The notes beneath the pieces are model-generated. The model saw nothing but the letters and a program-made list of their open reading frames with translations. It did not search any database and was not told the origin of the DNA. Of a stretch of DNA of 17,260 nucleotides, positions 5,733-12,700 are shown in pieces. Made by a program: the position numbers and the translations under genes. The stretch comes from Sphingomonas sp. (GTDB taxonomy: Bacteria; Pseudomonadota; Alphaproteobacteria; Sphingomonadales; Sphingomonadaceae): the NCBI GenBank assembly GCA_021154945.1, contig JAJNQF010000194.1:1-17260 (forward strand). The letters run 5' to 3'. Every line of letters starts with the position of its first letter. Position 1 is the stretch's first letter.

Positions 5733-7177
5733 GCAGACAATCCGACACCCCGTTGTCGCCGGACATCTTCGTCTACGATGCCACCGCTGCGTGGGGCGAA
5801 CTGCGCGGAGGAATTACCGCCCTGAACGAGGACGGGAAGCTCAAGATCTTGTTCGACACCCGGACGGTCGATGGCCTGGCGGGACCGCCCGACGTCCAAC
5901 TGCTGTCCGACGTCGATGTCGGAGGCAACATCCAACCCAACACGCTGAAGAACCGTCCCCGCGGTCCGTCGAACGAGATAGAGGCGCTGCGCTGCATTTC
6001 GACAGCCGCGCTTGGCATGGTTCTCACATCTAAAGGGGGCAGGCTTAAGCTCGACAAATTGCAGGACGCGCTCGCGAAGAAGTCCGGTATCGACCCTACG
6101 AAGGTCGACGACGTTCTCCGCATGATGGGCTCGATGAATGTTCTACTGATCGAATTGCAGAAGGACGGCTTCCGCGTCAGGCTCACCGAATCGCTCGAGA
6201 TGATGTACAGCCGCCGCGAATACCTCTCCACGTTCACGAACGAACTGTTGACCAGGAGTCGCCGCATCGACCTGCTCGTGGGTCATCCGGGTACGGTGGG
6301 GACCTATCGGGAGGAGCTCCTGCGCGGTCTGCTCAAGCGGATTCTGCCGCGTCGGTACGAGGCTACCACGGGGTTCATCGAAGGCTGCAAGAGACAGCTC
6401 GACATAATCGTCTGGGACGTCGAAAACTATGCTCCGCTGTTCAGGGAGCAGAACTTCGTCGTCGTTCCGCTGGCTGCGGTTCGAGCCGTCATAGAGGTCA
6501 AGACCCGGCTTACCCACAAGACGCTGAAGGAGGGGCTCAGCATCCTGTGGGACACCTTCAGGAACCGGCCTACCGTTCTTCCCGTATTCAAGGGCGTCTT
6601 CGCATTCGAGTCCGATCTAAGCGATTCCGGGAAGGTCGCGGATCTGATGAAAAAGTTCTACGATTCCACAGACAAGCGCGGATCGCGGCACCGGCACGAA
6701 TACCATTGGGCGGGCATCCACGGGGTCTGCGTTCCATCGAAGCACTTGGTACGCGAACGATACAGACCGGGTGGTGGGGACGCCTATCCTCAACCGATGC
6801 TGGTCGGGGTCACGAACCAGGTCGGCGGAGACGCGTATTCTGCCATCTTCCTGGGAGTCCTCCTCAGCCATCTCGATATCGCCACTACGGCGAAGCTTCA
6901 GAACTTCGCAACGTTCCGCCCCGTGCTGAGTGCGTTGGAGGAGAAGGACTTCGGCGCCATCTATGACGATTGGAAACCCAGCCGACCGTTACCGGGGCAC
7001 AGAGCGGTCCTAGATCTGGCGGCGGCGAAGGCGTACGTCGATCAGGTCCACGCTTTCCGGGCCGGCCATCTCGAAGGAGATCTCGTCGGAAAGAACCTGA
7101 CGCGCCCGTCGCATTCCGACCCCGATGACGACGCAGCCTCCCCCGACGGCGACGGTTCACGATCGACCGACGGGTAG
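5729..7177 (+). CDS. DUF6602-type protein with PD-(D/E)XK-like nuclease core
   Basis: This 482-aa soluble protein has a central region (about 185-275) that reads as a restriction-endonuclease-like core of the DUF6602 type. YREELLRGLLKRILP (193-207) gives the conserved helix with Glu195. QLDIIVWD (223-230) supplies the acidic Asp225, and AVIEVKT (253-259) the E-x-K pair Glu256/Lys258. This is the residue pattern of PD-(D/E)XK nucleases. Residues about 85-175 are helical with a possible winged-helix region; the C-terminal tail (about 460-482) is acidic and disordered. There are no membrane spans. Third codon positions are less G/C-biased than in neighbours, especially around 5990-6200, suggesting recent acquisition. 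It may be coupled to the small upstream frame. A DNA-degrading or defence role is inferred; no substrate is known. Confidence 0.8.
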   Translation: MSRQSDTPLSPDIFVYDATAAWGELRGGITALNEDGKLKILFDTRTVDGLAGPPDVQLLSDVDVGGNIQPNTLKNRPRGPSNEIEALRCISTAALGMVLTSKGGRLKLDKLQDALAKKSGIDPTKVDDVLRMMGSMNVLLIELQKDGFRVRLTESLEMMYSRREYLSTFTNELLTRSRRIDLLVGHPGTVGTYREELLRGLLKRILPRRYEATTGFIEGCKRQLDIIVWDVENYAPLFREQNFVVVPLAAVRAVIEVKTRLTHKTLKEGLSILWDTFRNRPTVLPVFKGVFAFESDLSDSGKVADLMKKFYDSTDKRGSRHRHEYHWAGIHGVCVPSKHLVRERYRPGGGDAYPQPMLVGVTNQVGGDAYSAIFLGVLLSHLDIATTAKLQNFATFRPVLSALEEKDFGAIYDDWKPSRPLPGHRAVLDLAAAKAYVDQVHAFRAGHLEGDLVGKNLTRPSHSDPDDDAASPDGDGSRSTDG

Positions 7178-7564
7178 CGACCGCTTCCGCCGGTGTCGGG
7201 CTCGAACGCGCGCCGTCGCCTGGAACCACCGGGATGAACAACCCGCTGATGCGGTCGGCCGATGCCGTCGGACGGGTACGACGGGTCGGTACTCTTTTCC
7301 GGACTCGATGCGCTGTCCCGACCGCCGTCGGTTAGGACGGGTGGACTGACGATCACCCACGCAGGTCCAACAGCCTTCCCGTGACGGATGGGCGCGAGGC
7401 CGCGCGGCGTGCAGCGATGCGCTCCGTCCGACGCGATCGTACCGCCGCCGCCTACCGAGGCATGTGACGCGTGGTTCGGCGAGGTGCCGGCCGTCCCGGG
7501 CCCGGGCGTCATGCAGGCCGAGAAGCACCGAGATGTCAGGTACGCTGACGAAGCTCGAACCACG
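7178..7564. other. Intergenic stretch between convergent genes
   Basis: It lies between the ends of the DUF6602 gene (+) and the NUDIX gene (-). Open frames are Arg/Pro/Ser-rich shadows. A 12-base perfect palindrome CCCGGGCCCGGG at 7495-7506 is present; with no loop it is a poor terminator. Nothing else is supported. Confidence 0.5.
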
Positions 7565-8203
7565 CTATCCTTCGAGGCGGGGCGCTTCCTTCGCGAAGGC
7601 GATCAGAAGGGCACGGAGCTCGTGGTTCGTGACCGACTCTATCGCCGTGGCGATCGACATCCAACGCCGCTGCCTGATCCGCATCTCGGGCCACGTCGAC
7701 GTCTCTTCGGTCACGAGCATCGGGAAGGCCCGGACGGCCACGGTCTCCTCCTCGCCGGTGTCACGCGTCTTGACCTGTCTGTACGTACCGAGGGGTACCG
7801 CACTGATCGTGCCGATGACGCCTGCCTCCTCGAATGCCTCGAGCGCAGCCGATCGATGAGCTGGGATACCGCGCTTTATGTTCCCCTTGGGCAGTACCCA
7901 GCGGGAGCGCTTTCGAGACGTGACGAGCATGATCTCGACGCCGTTCGGTTCATTGCTGCGATAGGGTATTGCTGCGGACTGTACGTCGATGTCGGCACCT
8001 GCTTGCTGGCAATTCGCTCGGCCGCACGTATCGCGCAGCCGGGATGGCGACGCAACAAACGGGACATCGCGATCGAAGCGGCATCCATCGAACGGGACGC
8101 ACGCTCGACCTGCGAGATCGCGTGCACCGGGCGAAGCCGGACCTTTATGGAACTTGCACAACCAGATCGACGAAGGCCGCGCCGACAGGAGGATGCGTAT
8201 CAC
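7565..8203 (-). CDS. NUDIX hydrolase (start uncertain)
   Basis: NUDIX proteins hydrolyse nucleoside diphosphates linked to another group, X. The domain runs from about residue 73 (VQSAAIPYR, then EIMLVTSR) through RWVLPKG (101-107) to the end. The Nudix box (107-129) keeps the metal-binding Glu116, Glu119 and Glu120 (LEAFEEAGV), but the usual Glu at box position 7 is Ile113 and the usual Arg at position 15 is Leu115. Loss of the position-7 Glu fits the alphaproteobacterial subfamily whose box begins PKGxxxxG; loss of the Arg is less usual. The first about 70 residues (Cys/Arg-rich) do not look like NUDIX sequence, yet no ATG, GTG or TTG lies between codon 15 and the domain, so the true start is unclear or the 5' end is damaged. 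The stop faces the DUF6602 gene. Confidence 0.75.
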   Translation of the reverse strand: MIRILLSARPSSIWLCKFHKGPASPGARDLAGRACVPFDGCRFDRDVPFVASPSRLRDTCGRANCQQAGADIDVQSAAIPYRSNEPNGVEIMLVTSRKRSRWVLPKGNIKRGIPAHRSAALEAFEEAGVIGTISAVPLGTYRQVKTRDTGEEETVAVRAFPMLVTEETSTWPEMRIRQRRWMSIATAIESVTNHELRALLIAFAKEAPRLEG

Positions 8204-8368
8204 GTCGCCCGATCCCGGAGAAGCGGTCCGGCGTTGAGGGATCCGCGTCGATGCCGGGCCTGTCGCCGGCGATCGCAGTCTCGAGTACGGGACGATCGAG
8301 CCGGATCAGCATGGACGGAGGAATGAGCCCTGCCCGGTAGGCCGCCGAGCGGCGCTTGCCGAGGTGTT

Positions 8369-8394
8369 CATGGGCGGGCGGCGACCCGCCCATG
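8369..8394 (-). terminator. Hairpin downstream of the PepSY gene
   Basis: CATGGGCGGG (8369-8378) pairs perfectly with CCCGCCCATG (8385-8394) around a 6-base loop. It starts 7 bases past the stop codon of the minus-strand PepSY gene. The stem is strong; no T-tract follows. Confidence 0.6.
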
Positions 8395-8401
8395 ATCGAG
8401 T

Positions 8402-8656
8402 TCAGCGATCGCGTTCGAGCTTCGTGACCGCGCCGTTGTGCGGATCGACGTGGAACTCGTACTTGCGCGGCCCCCGCATGGCTTCGCCTTCCCAGTGGCC
8501 GTCGTCGGCCTCGATCTTCGTGACCTTGTATCCACGCTTGGCGAGCATGCCGGTCACGCGCGCGGCGCTGATCCAGCCACGGCCGGGCTCGTCGGCGAGA
8601 GCCGGGGCGGCTGAGAGGGTGGCGAGGGCGAAAGCGGCGAGAACGATCTTGCGCAT
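8402..8656 (-). CDS. Secreted PepSY-domain protein
   Basis: An 84-aa protein with a clear Sec signal peptide (MRKIVLAAFA..., cleavage likely after ALA at 21) followed by a single PepSY-like domain. The domain shows the family pattern: an N-terminal helix (WISAARVTGMLAKRGY), a strand KVTKIEADDGHWEGEA, then YEFHVDPHNGAVTKLERD, where the DP-x2-G turn is typical. PepSY domains occur in protease propeptides and as small periplasmic proteins thought to bind or inhibit peptidases; no partner peptidase is nearby. The start ATG is preceded by GAAGGA on its strand. A near-consensus EcfG-type promoter lies just upstream and a strong hairpin just downstream, so it is probably monocistronic. Confidence 0.85.
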   Translation of the reverse strand: MRKIVLAAFALATLSAAPALADEPGRGWISAARVTGMLAKRGYKVTKIEADDGHWEGEAMRGPRKYEFHVDPHNGAVTKLERDR

Positions 8657-8684
8657 GGTTGTCCTTCGGATGTTGAGCAGACAC

Positions 8685-8710
8685 TACGCGTCCGACATCG
8701 GGTACGTTCC
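8685..8710 (-). promoter_or_regulatory. Candidate EcfG-type (general stress) promoter for the PepSY gene
   Basis: On the minus strand GGAAC (plus 8706-8710) is followed after 17 bases by CGTA (plus 8685-8688). The alphaproteobacterial general-stress consensus is GGAAC-N16/17-CGTT, so only the last base differs. It lies about 30 bases before the start codon. Confidence 0.45.
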
Positions 8711-8901
8711 TTCGTGGCGGAACGGACGCGTCCTTCGTCCTCGGCTCCATGTCCGCACCATGCTCGGGCTCAGAAGCGGCGCGGATCCTTCCGCATGCAG
8801 CAGGCGGACGACGGGCATCCGGAGAGGAGGCCGCATCCCAGGAATTGCAACCGCCTTCGTGATCGCGCAGGAGAGGTGGGGACTGGGGAAAGTTCTTTGC
8901 G

Positions 8902-9945
8902 ATGAGAATGAGGCGACGTGTTCTCGAGCAGTTGCCACTGCTCCAGAAGCGGCCGGCGCTGGCCTATGCCACGGCGCTTCCGCTCTCCGCCGTGGCGTGG
9001 TGGATCCGGTGGGAGCTGGATGCGGCCTTCCCCCCGGGGTTCCCCTACCTCACGTTCTTTCCGGCGGTCATCGTCACGTCGTTCCTGTTCGGGCGTGGCC
9101 CGGGGATCCTTTCCGCCGTCGTCTGCGGACTTCTGGCTTGGTACTTCTTCATACCGCCGATCCACACGTTCGGCCTCACCCGGAGTACGCTCGTCGCACT
9201 GGCCTTCTACGCGGGAGTGGTCGCCGTCGACATCGGCCTGATCCATGCCATGCAGCGGGCCAACCAGCGCTCGGCCCGTTTGGCAGCGGAGCGACGGCGC
9301 TCGGCGGAGAGGACGGAGCTGCTGTTCAGCGAGCTGCAGCACCGGGTGTCCAACAACATCCAGATGGTCGGCGCGATGCTGTCGCTGCAGCAACGGCAGG
9401 TCGCCGACCCCATCGCACGACTGGTTCTCGCCGATGCCTCCACCAAGCTCCAGCTCATCGGGCGCATCCAGCGGCAGCTGTATTCGACGACCGGCGAGCA
9501 GGCCCCTCTCGATGTCTTCCTGCGGGAGCTGATGGCGGATCTCTTCGCCGCGGACAGCAAACCGGGCATCGTACACCGGATCGATGCGGAGCCTGGAATC
9601 CTTCTCCCACCGGATGCAGCAATCCCGCTGGCCCTCATCATGGCGGAAGGCATCGCGAACGCGATGGAGCATGGTTTCGCCGATCGGGACGTCGGCATGA
9701 TCGAGGTCGGCCTGGGTCGTCGGAACGGAACGATAGAACTCAGCGTCGTCGACGACGGCGCGGGCGTCCCGCCGGGCTTCGATCTGGATCGCTCGGACAG
9801 TCTGGGTCTGAAGATGGTACGAGGTCTCGCAAGGCAGATCGGCGCGGAGCTGACCATCGCAGAGCGCTCGCCGGCCGGAACGGCGCTGCGTCTGGTCCTG
9901 CCCGACGCCACGTTCAGGTCGCGGGGCGGCCCAACGGTCGACTGA
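8902..9945 (+). CDS. Membrane sensor histidine kinase, HWE/HisKA_2 family
   Basis: 347 aa. Residues about 20-115 form four hydrophobic segments with FPYLTFFPAV and PGILSAVVCGLLAWYFF, matching the DUF4118 (KdpD-like) membrane module. A charged linker (118-138) leads to the dimerisation domain with phospho-acceptor His147 in ELQHRVSNNIQMVGAMLSLQ, the HisKA_2 signature of HWE-type kinases. The ATPase domain has an N-box (EGIANAMEHGF, Asn253), the DDGAG motif (284-288) and a G-box (SLGLKMVRGLA, 300-310). All catalytic motifs look intact. In alphaproteobacteria such kinases often feed the PhyR/EcfG general stress pathway; no response regulator is adjacent, so the target is unknown. ATG 8902 has no strong ribosome site; in-frame ATG 8908 is an alternative. 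Confidence 0.92.
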   Translation: MRMRRRVLEQLPLLQKRPALAYATALPLSAVAWWIRWELDAAFPPGFPYLTFFPAVIVTSFLFGRGPGILSAVVCGLLAWYFFIPPIHTFGLTRSTLVALAFYAGVVAVDIGLIHAMQRANQRSARLAAERRRSAERTELLFSELQHRVSNNIQMVGAMLSLQQRQVADPIARLVLADASTKLQLIGRIQRQLYSTTGEQAPLDVFLRELMADLFAADSKPGIVHRIDAEPGILLPPDAAIPLALIMAEGIANAMEHGFADRDVGMIEVGLGRRNGTIELSVVDDGAGVPPGFDLDRSDSLGLKMVRGLARQIGAELTIAERSPAGTALRLVLPDATFRSRGGPTVD

Positions 9946-9963
9946 GGGCAGGCGCCCGATGCG

Positions 9964-10389
9964 ATGTACGAGCTGCTGCCTCGCTGGAACCTGGTACCGC
10001 GAGGCGATGACGACTGGCATCTCGTGGATGGCAGCGGCACGCAAAGGGAGATGCCGGATCTGATAGACCGATTGGGAGAGCGGTGGCTGCGACCCGTCGG
10101 CCGGCGGGACGGTGCCGTCAAGGTCGCCGGGCTGAACGTGTGGCCGGACCACGTGGCGGGGATCCTGCGGCGCGCCGGTGGTGTTGCAGACGTCGCCGTC
10201 CGACTGCACGCGAACGGCCGTCTGAAGGCGTTCGTCGTTCCCGAAGACGGACTGGAGGAAGGCGATCTGGCTCCTCTTCTCGATGTCGTCATGGCGCGGA
10301 GCCTGAGGGATCATGAACGCCCCAGGAGCTTTCGCTTCGGAACCGAGCTGCCCCGCAATGCGATGGGCAAGCTGGAAGACTGGCCATGA
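9964..10389 (+). CDS. Stand-alone C-terminal lobe of an adenylate-forming CoA ligase
   Basis: The whole 141-aa product matches the end of AMP-dependent acyl/aryl-CoA ligases, closest by motif to the 4-coumarate-CoA-ligase-like group (photoactive-yellow-protein or aryl-polyene type). YELLPRW and PVGRRDGAVKVAGLNVWP (44-61) correspond to the hinge and A8 region, VADVAVRLHANGRLKAFVVP (74-93) to the following strands, and LPRNAMGKLEDW (129-140) to the A10 motif with catalytic Lys136. The large ATP-binding N-terminal domain is absent and not found upstream, where the kinase ends 18 bases earlier. Alone it cannot form an acyl-adenylate, so it is either a truncated remnant or a lobe with a new role. 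Its stop overlaps the EAL pseudogene start as ATGA, suggesting a former three-gene operon. Confidence 0.8.
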   Translation: MYELLPRWNLVPRGDDDWHLVDGSGTQREMPDLIDRLGERWLRPVGRRDGAVKVAGLNVWPDHVAGILRRAGGVADVAVRLHANGRLKAFVVPEDGLEEGDLAPLLDVVMARSLRDHERPRSFRFGTELPRNAMGKLEDWP

Positions 10390-11170
10390 TCCATTCACCG
10401 ATCACGGCGGCCGGCAGGGCCTCTGCGGCATCTTCCAGATCGACCGCCGCTTGCCGGGCCTGCAGGACGAGTACGCCGTTGAAGCCGGTCATCACGATGG
10501 CGTTCCAGCCGACCGTCGACATCTCGACCGGCACGGTGTTCGCCTATGAAGCCCTTGTCCGTGGGACGGGGGACCGGTCGGCGGGCGAAGTGCCGTCGGG
10601 CGTCGATGCCGACACGATCTACTAGTTCGACCAGGCGTGCCGGGTGAAGGCGATCCAGCTCGCCGGCCGGTTGTCCGTTCCCGACGGAGACGCGAAACCG
10701 GCGATCAACCAAATGCCCGACGCAGTGTACGAACCCGACGCGTGCATCAGGGCATCGCCCGCGGCCGCGCGTCGGGTTCGATCCGGGCCGGCCGATGTTC
10801 GAGTTCATCGAGGAAAAGCGCATGCGGGACGTGACGCACGTCCGACACGTCATCTAGGCCTATCGCGCACGCGGCTTCACGACGGCGATCGACGATTTCG
10901 GTGCGAGCCATGTCGGTCCGGGTCTCCTCGCAGATCTTCACCCGGACATGCTCAGGCTCGATATGGCCCTGATGCGCGGGATCGATGTTTCCGTTCCACG
11001 CCGAACCATCGCCGCAGGAGTCGTGCCGATCGCCCGGGCCCTGGACGTCGAATGCACTGCCGAGAGGATTTAACCCGCGGAGGAGCTGCGGACGTTGAGC
11101 GGGTTCCGCGTTCGATCGTGCCAGGGTATCCGCTCGGACCGCCGGCAGTGGAGGCGTTGCCTGACGTGAT
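10386..11170 (+). pseudogene. EAL-domain c-di-GMP phosphodiesterase pseudogene
   Basis: The frame opens with ATG 10386 (ATGA overlap), gives a Cys-x2-Cys-containing start (ACRACRTSTPL) and then MAFQPTVDISTGTVFAYEAL (EAL motif present), as in a short EAL family common in alphaproteobacteria. It is broken by TAG 10623-10625. Reading on, FDQACRVKAIQLAGRL and AVYEPDACIRAS follow in frame; near 10775-10795 the coding shifts by one base to MFEFIEEKRMRDVTHVRHVI, then TAG 10855-10857, then TAIDDFGAS and DMLRLDMALMRGID, then TAA 11071-11073 inside the expected AEGIE motif (AERI). The final QGYLLGRP motif appears as GYPLGPPAVEALPDV in yet another frame. At least three stops and two frameshifts mean it cannot make an active enzyme. 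Confidence 0.85.
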
Positions 11171-11218
11171 GGGGCCGTTTCCAGCTTCGCGCTCGTCCTG
11201 CGCTGATGACATCGTCGT

Positions 11219-11250
11219 ACCGAGGGGTGCCGCAGCCGGCATCCCTCGGT
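11219..11250. terminator. Hairpin downstream of the DUF4142 gene
   Basis: ACCGAGGGGTGCC (11219-11231) pairs with GGCATCCCTCGGT (11238-11250), 12 Watson-Crick pairs and one G-T, around a 6-base loop. It lies 13 bases past the end of the minus-strand DUF4142 gene and close to the end of the EAL remnant, so it may serve both directions. Confidence 0.55.
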
Positions 11251-11262
11251 TTGCGCGAGACG

Positions 11263-11853
11263 TCAGGACTTGAGCGATTTCGCCATGTTGAGATGCGCCG
11301 CGACCGTCGGCGCCAGACCGGATGCGAACGTCTTGAGCTGGGGCACGTCGCCGGTCGCCGCATATCCCTTCAGCGTATCGAGCGTCTGCTGATGTCCGGC
11401 CACCTGGGCGGCGGCGTACGCGGCGTCGAAGTCGGCTCCCTGCTTGGTCTTCAGATCAGCGAGCTTCTGCTGCTGTTCGGCGTTGAGCGCCGGGTTGGGC
11501 GTCAGGGCCGGCGACAGCGTCGCCGTCAGTGCCTTGAGCTTCGCGGTCGAACCCTCGTGGGCGGTGATCATCTGGCTGGCGAACTTCTTCACCGAAGCAG
11601 ATGCGCCGTTGGCCGAAGCAAGCTTCGAGGTCTCGATCTCGAACGCATCGCTGGCAGCGGCCGCATCCACGAAGGCCTGTCCGCCCGAAGCGGGTGCCGC
11701 CATGGCGTCGTCGGTGCCGGTCGCGTTCGCGTCCATGGCGGTCGTGTTGGCATACGCGCTGTTGTTGACGGCCGTCGTATCGTCGGCCTTCCCGCCGCAC
11801 GCGGCCAACGACAGGGCCGCTACCGATACCAGGCTCAGGGTCTTGAGGTTCAT
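11263..11853 (-). CDS. DUF4142 lipoprotein
   Basis: 196 aa. The N-terminus is a lipoprotein signal (MNLKTLSLVSVAALSLAAC) with lipobox LAAC and lipidated Cys19; Gly at the following position favours the outer membrane. A Thr/Ala/Asn-rich linker (about 22-58) precedes the DUF4142 domain, a long-helix, ferritin-like bundle (QAFVDAAAASDAFEIETSKL; KKFASQMITAHEGSTAKLKAL; GHQQTLDTLKGYA; VAAHLNMAKSL). DUF4142 proteins are periplasmic or outer-membrane proteins often found in stress regulons; the biochemical role is unknown. I chose ATG 11853 because GGAGA lies 5 bases before it on the minus strand; an in-frame ATG ten codons upstream lacks this. A perfect EcfG promoter precedes the gene and a hairpin follows it. 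Confidence 0.92.
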   Translation of the reverse strand: MNLKTLSLVSVAALSLAACGGKADDTTAVNNSAYANTTAMDANATGTDDAMAAPASGGQAFVDAAAASDAFEIETSKLASANGASASVKKFASQMITAHEGSTAKLKALTATLSPALTPNPALNAEQQQKLADLKTKQGADFDAAYAAAQVAGHQQTLDTLKGYAATGDVPQLKTFASGLAPTVAAHLNMAKSLKS

Positions 11854-11891
11854 CGTCGTCTCCATCTGCTCGCACATTGCCACTGCCCCTC

Positions 11892-11917
11892 AACGCGTGC
11901 GTCGAGGGCACCGTTCC
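11892..11917 (-). promoter_or_regulatory. EcfG-type general-stress promoter of the DUF4142 gene
   Basis: On the minus strand GGAAC (plus 11913-11917) is followed after exactly 17 bases by CGTT (plus 11892-11895), a full match to the alphaproteobacterial EcfG consensus. It ends 39 bases before the chosen start codon, so the leader would be about 30 bases. This places the lipoprotein in the PhyR-NepR-EcfG stress regulon by sequence. Confidence 0.75.
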
Positions 11918-11935
11918 GCGCCGGCAACGAGCTCA

Positions 11936-11960
11936 GGACCGATCGTGGGGTGCGTTCGTT
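11936..11960 (+). promoter_or_regulatory. Possible EcfG-type promoter for the DUF3597 gene
   Basis: GGACC (11936-11940), 16 bases, then CGTT (11957-11960): one mismatch in the -35 (consensus GGAAC). It points towards the DUF3597 gene and lies 45 bases before its start, back to back with the perfect promoter of the DUF4142 gene. Confidence 0.3.
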
Positions 11961-12004
11961 CTGATGGTCTGCCGGCACCGCCGCCGGCTTATCGGGACAC
12001 GGTT

Positions 12005-12415
12005 ATGAGCATCTTCAGCACGATCATGAACAAGGTCTTCCACCACAAGGCCACACCAGCCGCTGCGCCGGCTCAGGCTCCCGCCGCTGGGGCGCAGGCT
12101 GCACCGCAGGCTTCCCCTACCGCTACCACCCAGTCCGCCCCCGCGGCGGCTCAGCAGTCCGTCGACGTCGGTGCGGTCCTCGCCGAGATGGCGTCGATGA
12201 AGGATGGCGGCGGCAACTACCAGAGCTCGATCGTCGATCTCCTGAAGCTGCTGGACCTCGATTCCAGTCTGACGGCGCGCAAGGAACTCGCGAGCGAACT
12301 CGGCGTCCACGCTGCGGCCGACGGCTCGGCCGAGCAGAACATCGCCCTTCACAAGGCCGTGATGCAGAAGCTCGCCGACAACGGCGGCATCGTTCCGGAC
12401 AGCCTGCGCAACTGA
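12005..12415 (+). CDS. DUF3597 protein
   Basis: 136 aa. It begins MSIFSTIMNKVF, the typical DUF3597 start, followed by an Ala/Pro/Gln-rich low-complexity linker (about 17-50), and then the conserved domain (VDVGAVLAEMASMKDGG; YQSSIVDLLKLLDLDSS; ARKELASELGV; QNIALHKAVMQKLADNGG). The domain has the spacing of a small helical, possibly peptidoglycan- or DNA-associated fold, but the family has no proven function. There is no signal peptide. The start ATG has no strong ribosome site. The gene is divergent from the DUF4142 gene across 151 bases that carry the stress promoters, and a strong hairpin follows it. Confidence 0.9.
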   Translation: MSIFSTIMNKVFHHKATPAAAPAQAPAAGAQAAPQASPTATTQSAPAAAQQSVDVGAVLAEMASMKDGGGNYQSSIVDLLKLLDLDSSLTARKELASELGVHAAADGSAEQNIALHKAVMQKLADNGGIVPDSLRN

Positions 12416-12425
12416 TCCGGACGAT

Positions 12426-12460
12426 CTGGAGGGAGCCGCACGCCTCGCGGGTCCCTCCAG
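12426..12460 (+). terminator. Terminator hairpin after the DUF3597 gene
   Basis: CTGGAGGGA (12426-12434) pairs perfectly with TCCCTCCAG (12452-12460); an inner CCGC/GCGG pairing extends the stem. It starts 10 bases past the stop. The tail is CGGCAGGTCTTC, with only a weak T-run. Confidence 0.65.
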
Positions 12461-12678
12461 CGGCAGGTCTTCATCGTACCCGCCCCTCGTCGGTCGATCC
12501 CGTGTTCAGGTGCCCGATGGCCACCGTGCCTCGAACACCTCGTCCTGGCGGCGTATCGCCCCGGTCCGCTCGCCGGACGACTTCCCGCCGCACGATCATC
12601 GCGGTGGAGTGCCCGGCGCGGGTGCGCGTTACGCTTTCCGCATCTCCTTCGGATCGGCTCCGGGTGGACCATCGGACG

Positions 12679-12697
12679 GTATCGTACAGTATCGTAC
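12679..12697. repeat. Tandem 9-bp direct repeat
   Basis: GTATCGTAC occurs twice (12679-12687 and 12689-12697) with one base between, a 10-base period. It sits just past the stop of the minus-strand GGDEF-EAL gene. A 10-bp period puts both copies on one face of the helix, as at some regulator sites, but no downstream gene uses it obviously. Confidence 0.5.
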
Positions 12698-12700
12698 GGC

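Noticed and set aside
7388..8326. 312-codon plus-strand frame opposite the NUDIX gene
   Set aside because: The minus strand carries the conserved NUDIX box, so this is a shadow.
8364..10010. 548-codon plus-strand frame over the PepSY and kinase genes
   Set aside because: Low-complexity Arg/Gly reading in another frame of the kinase; overlaps the well-supported PepSY gene.
8770..10398. 542-codon minus-strand frame across the kinase and ligase lobe
   Set aside because: Antisense shadow of two genes with clear motifs; no recognisable domain.
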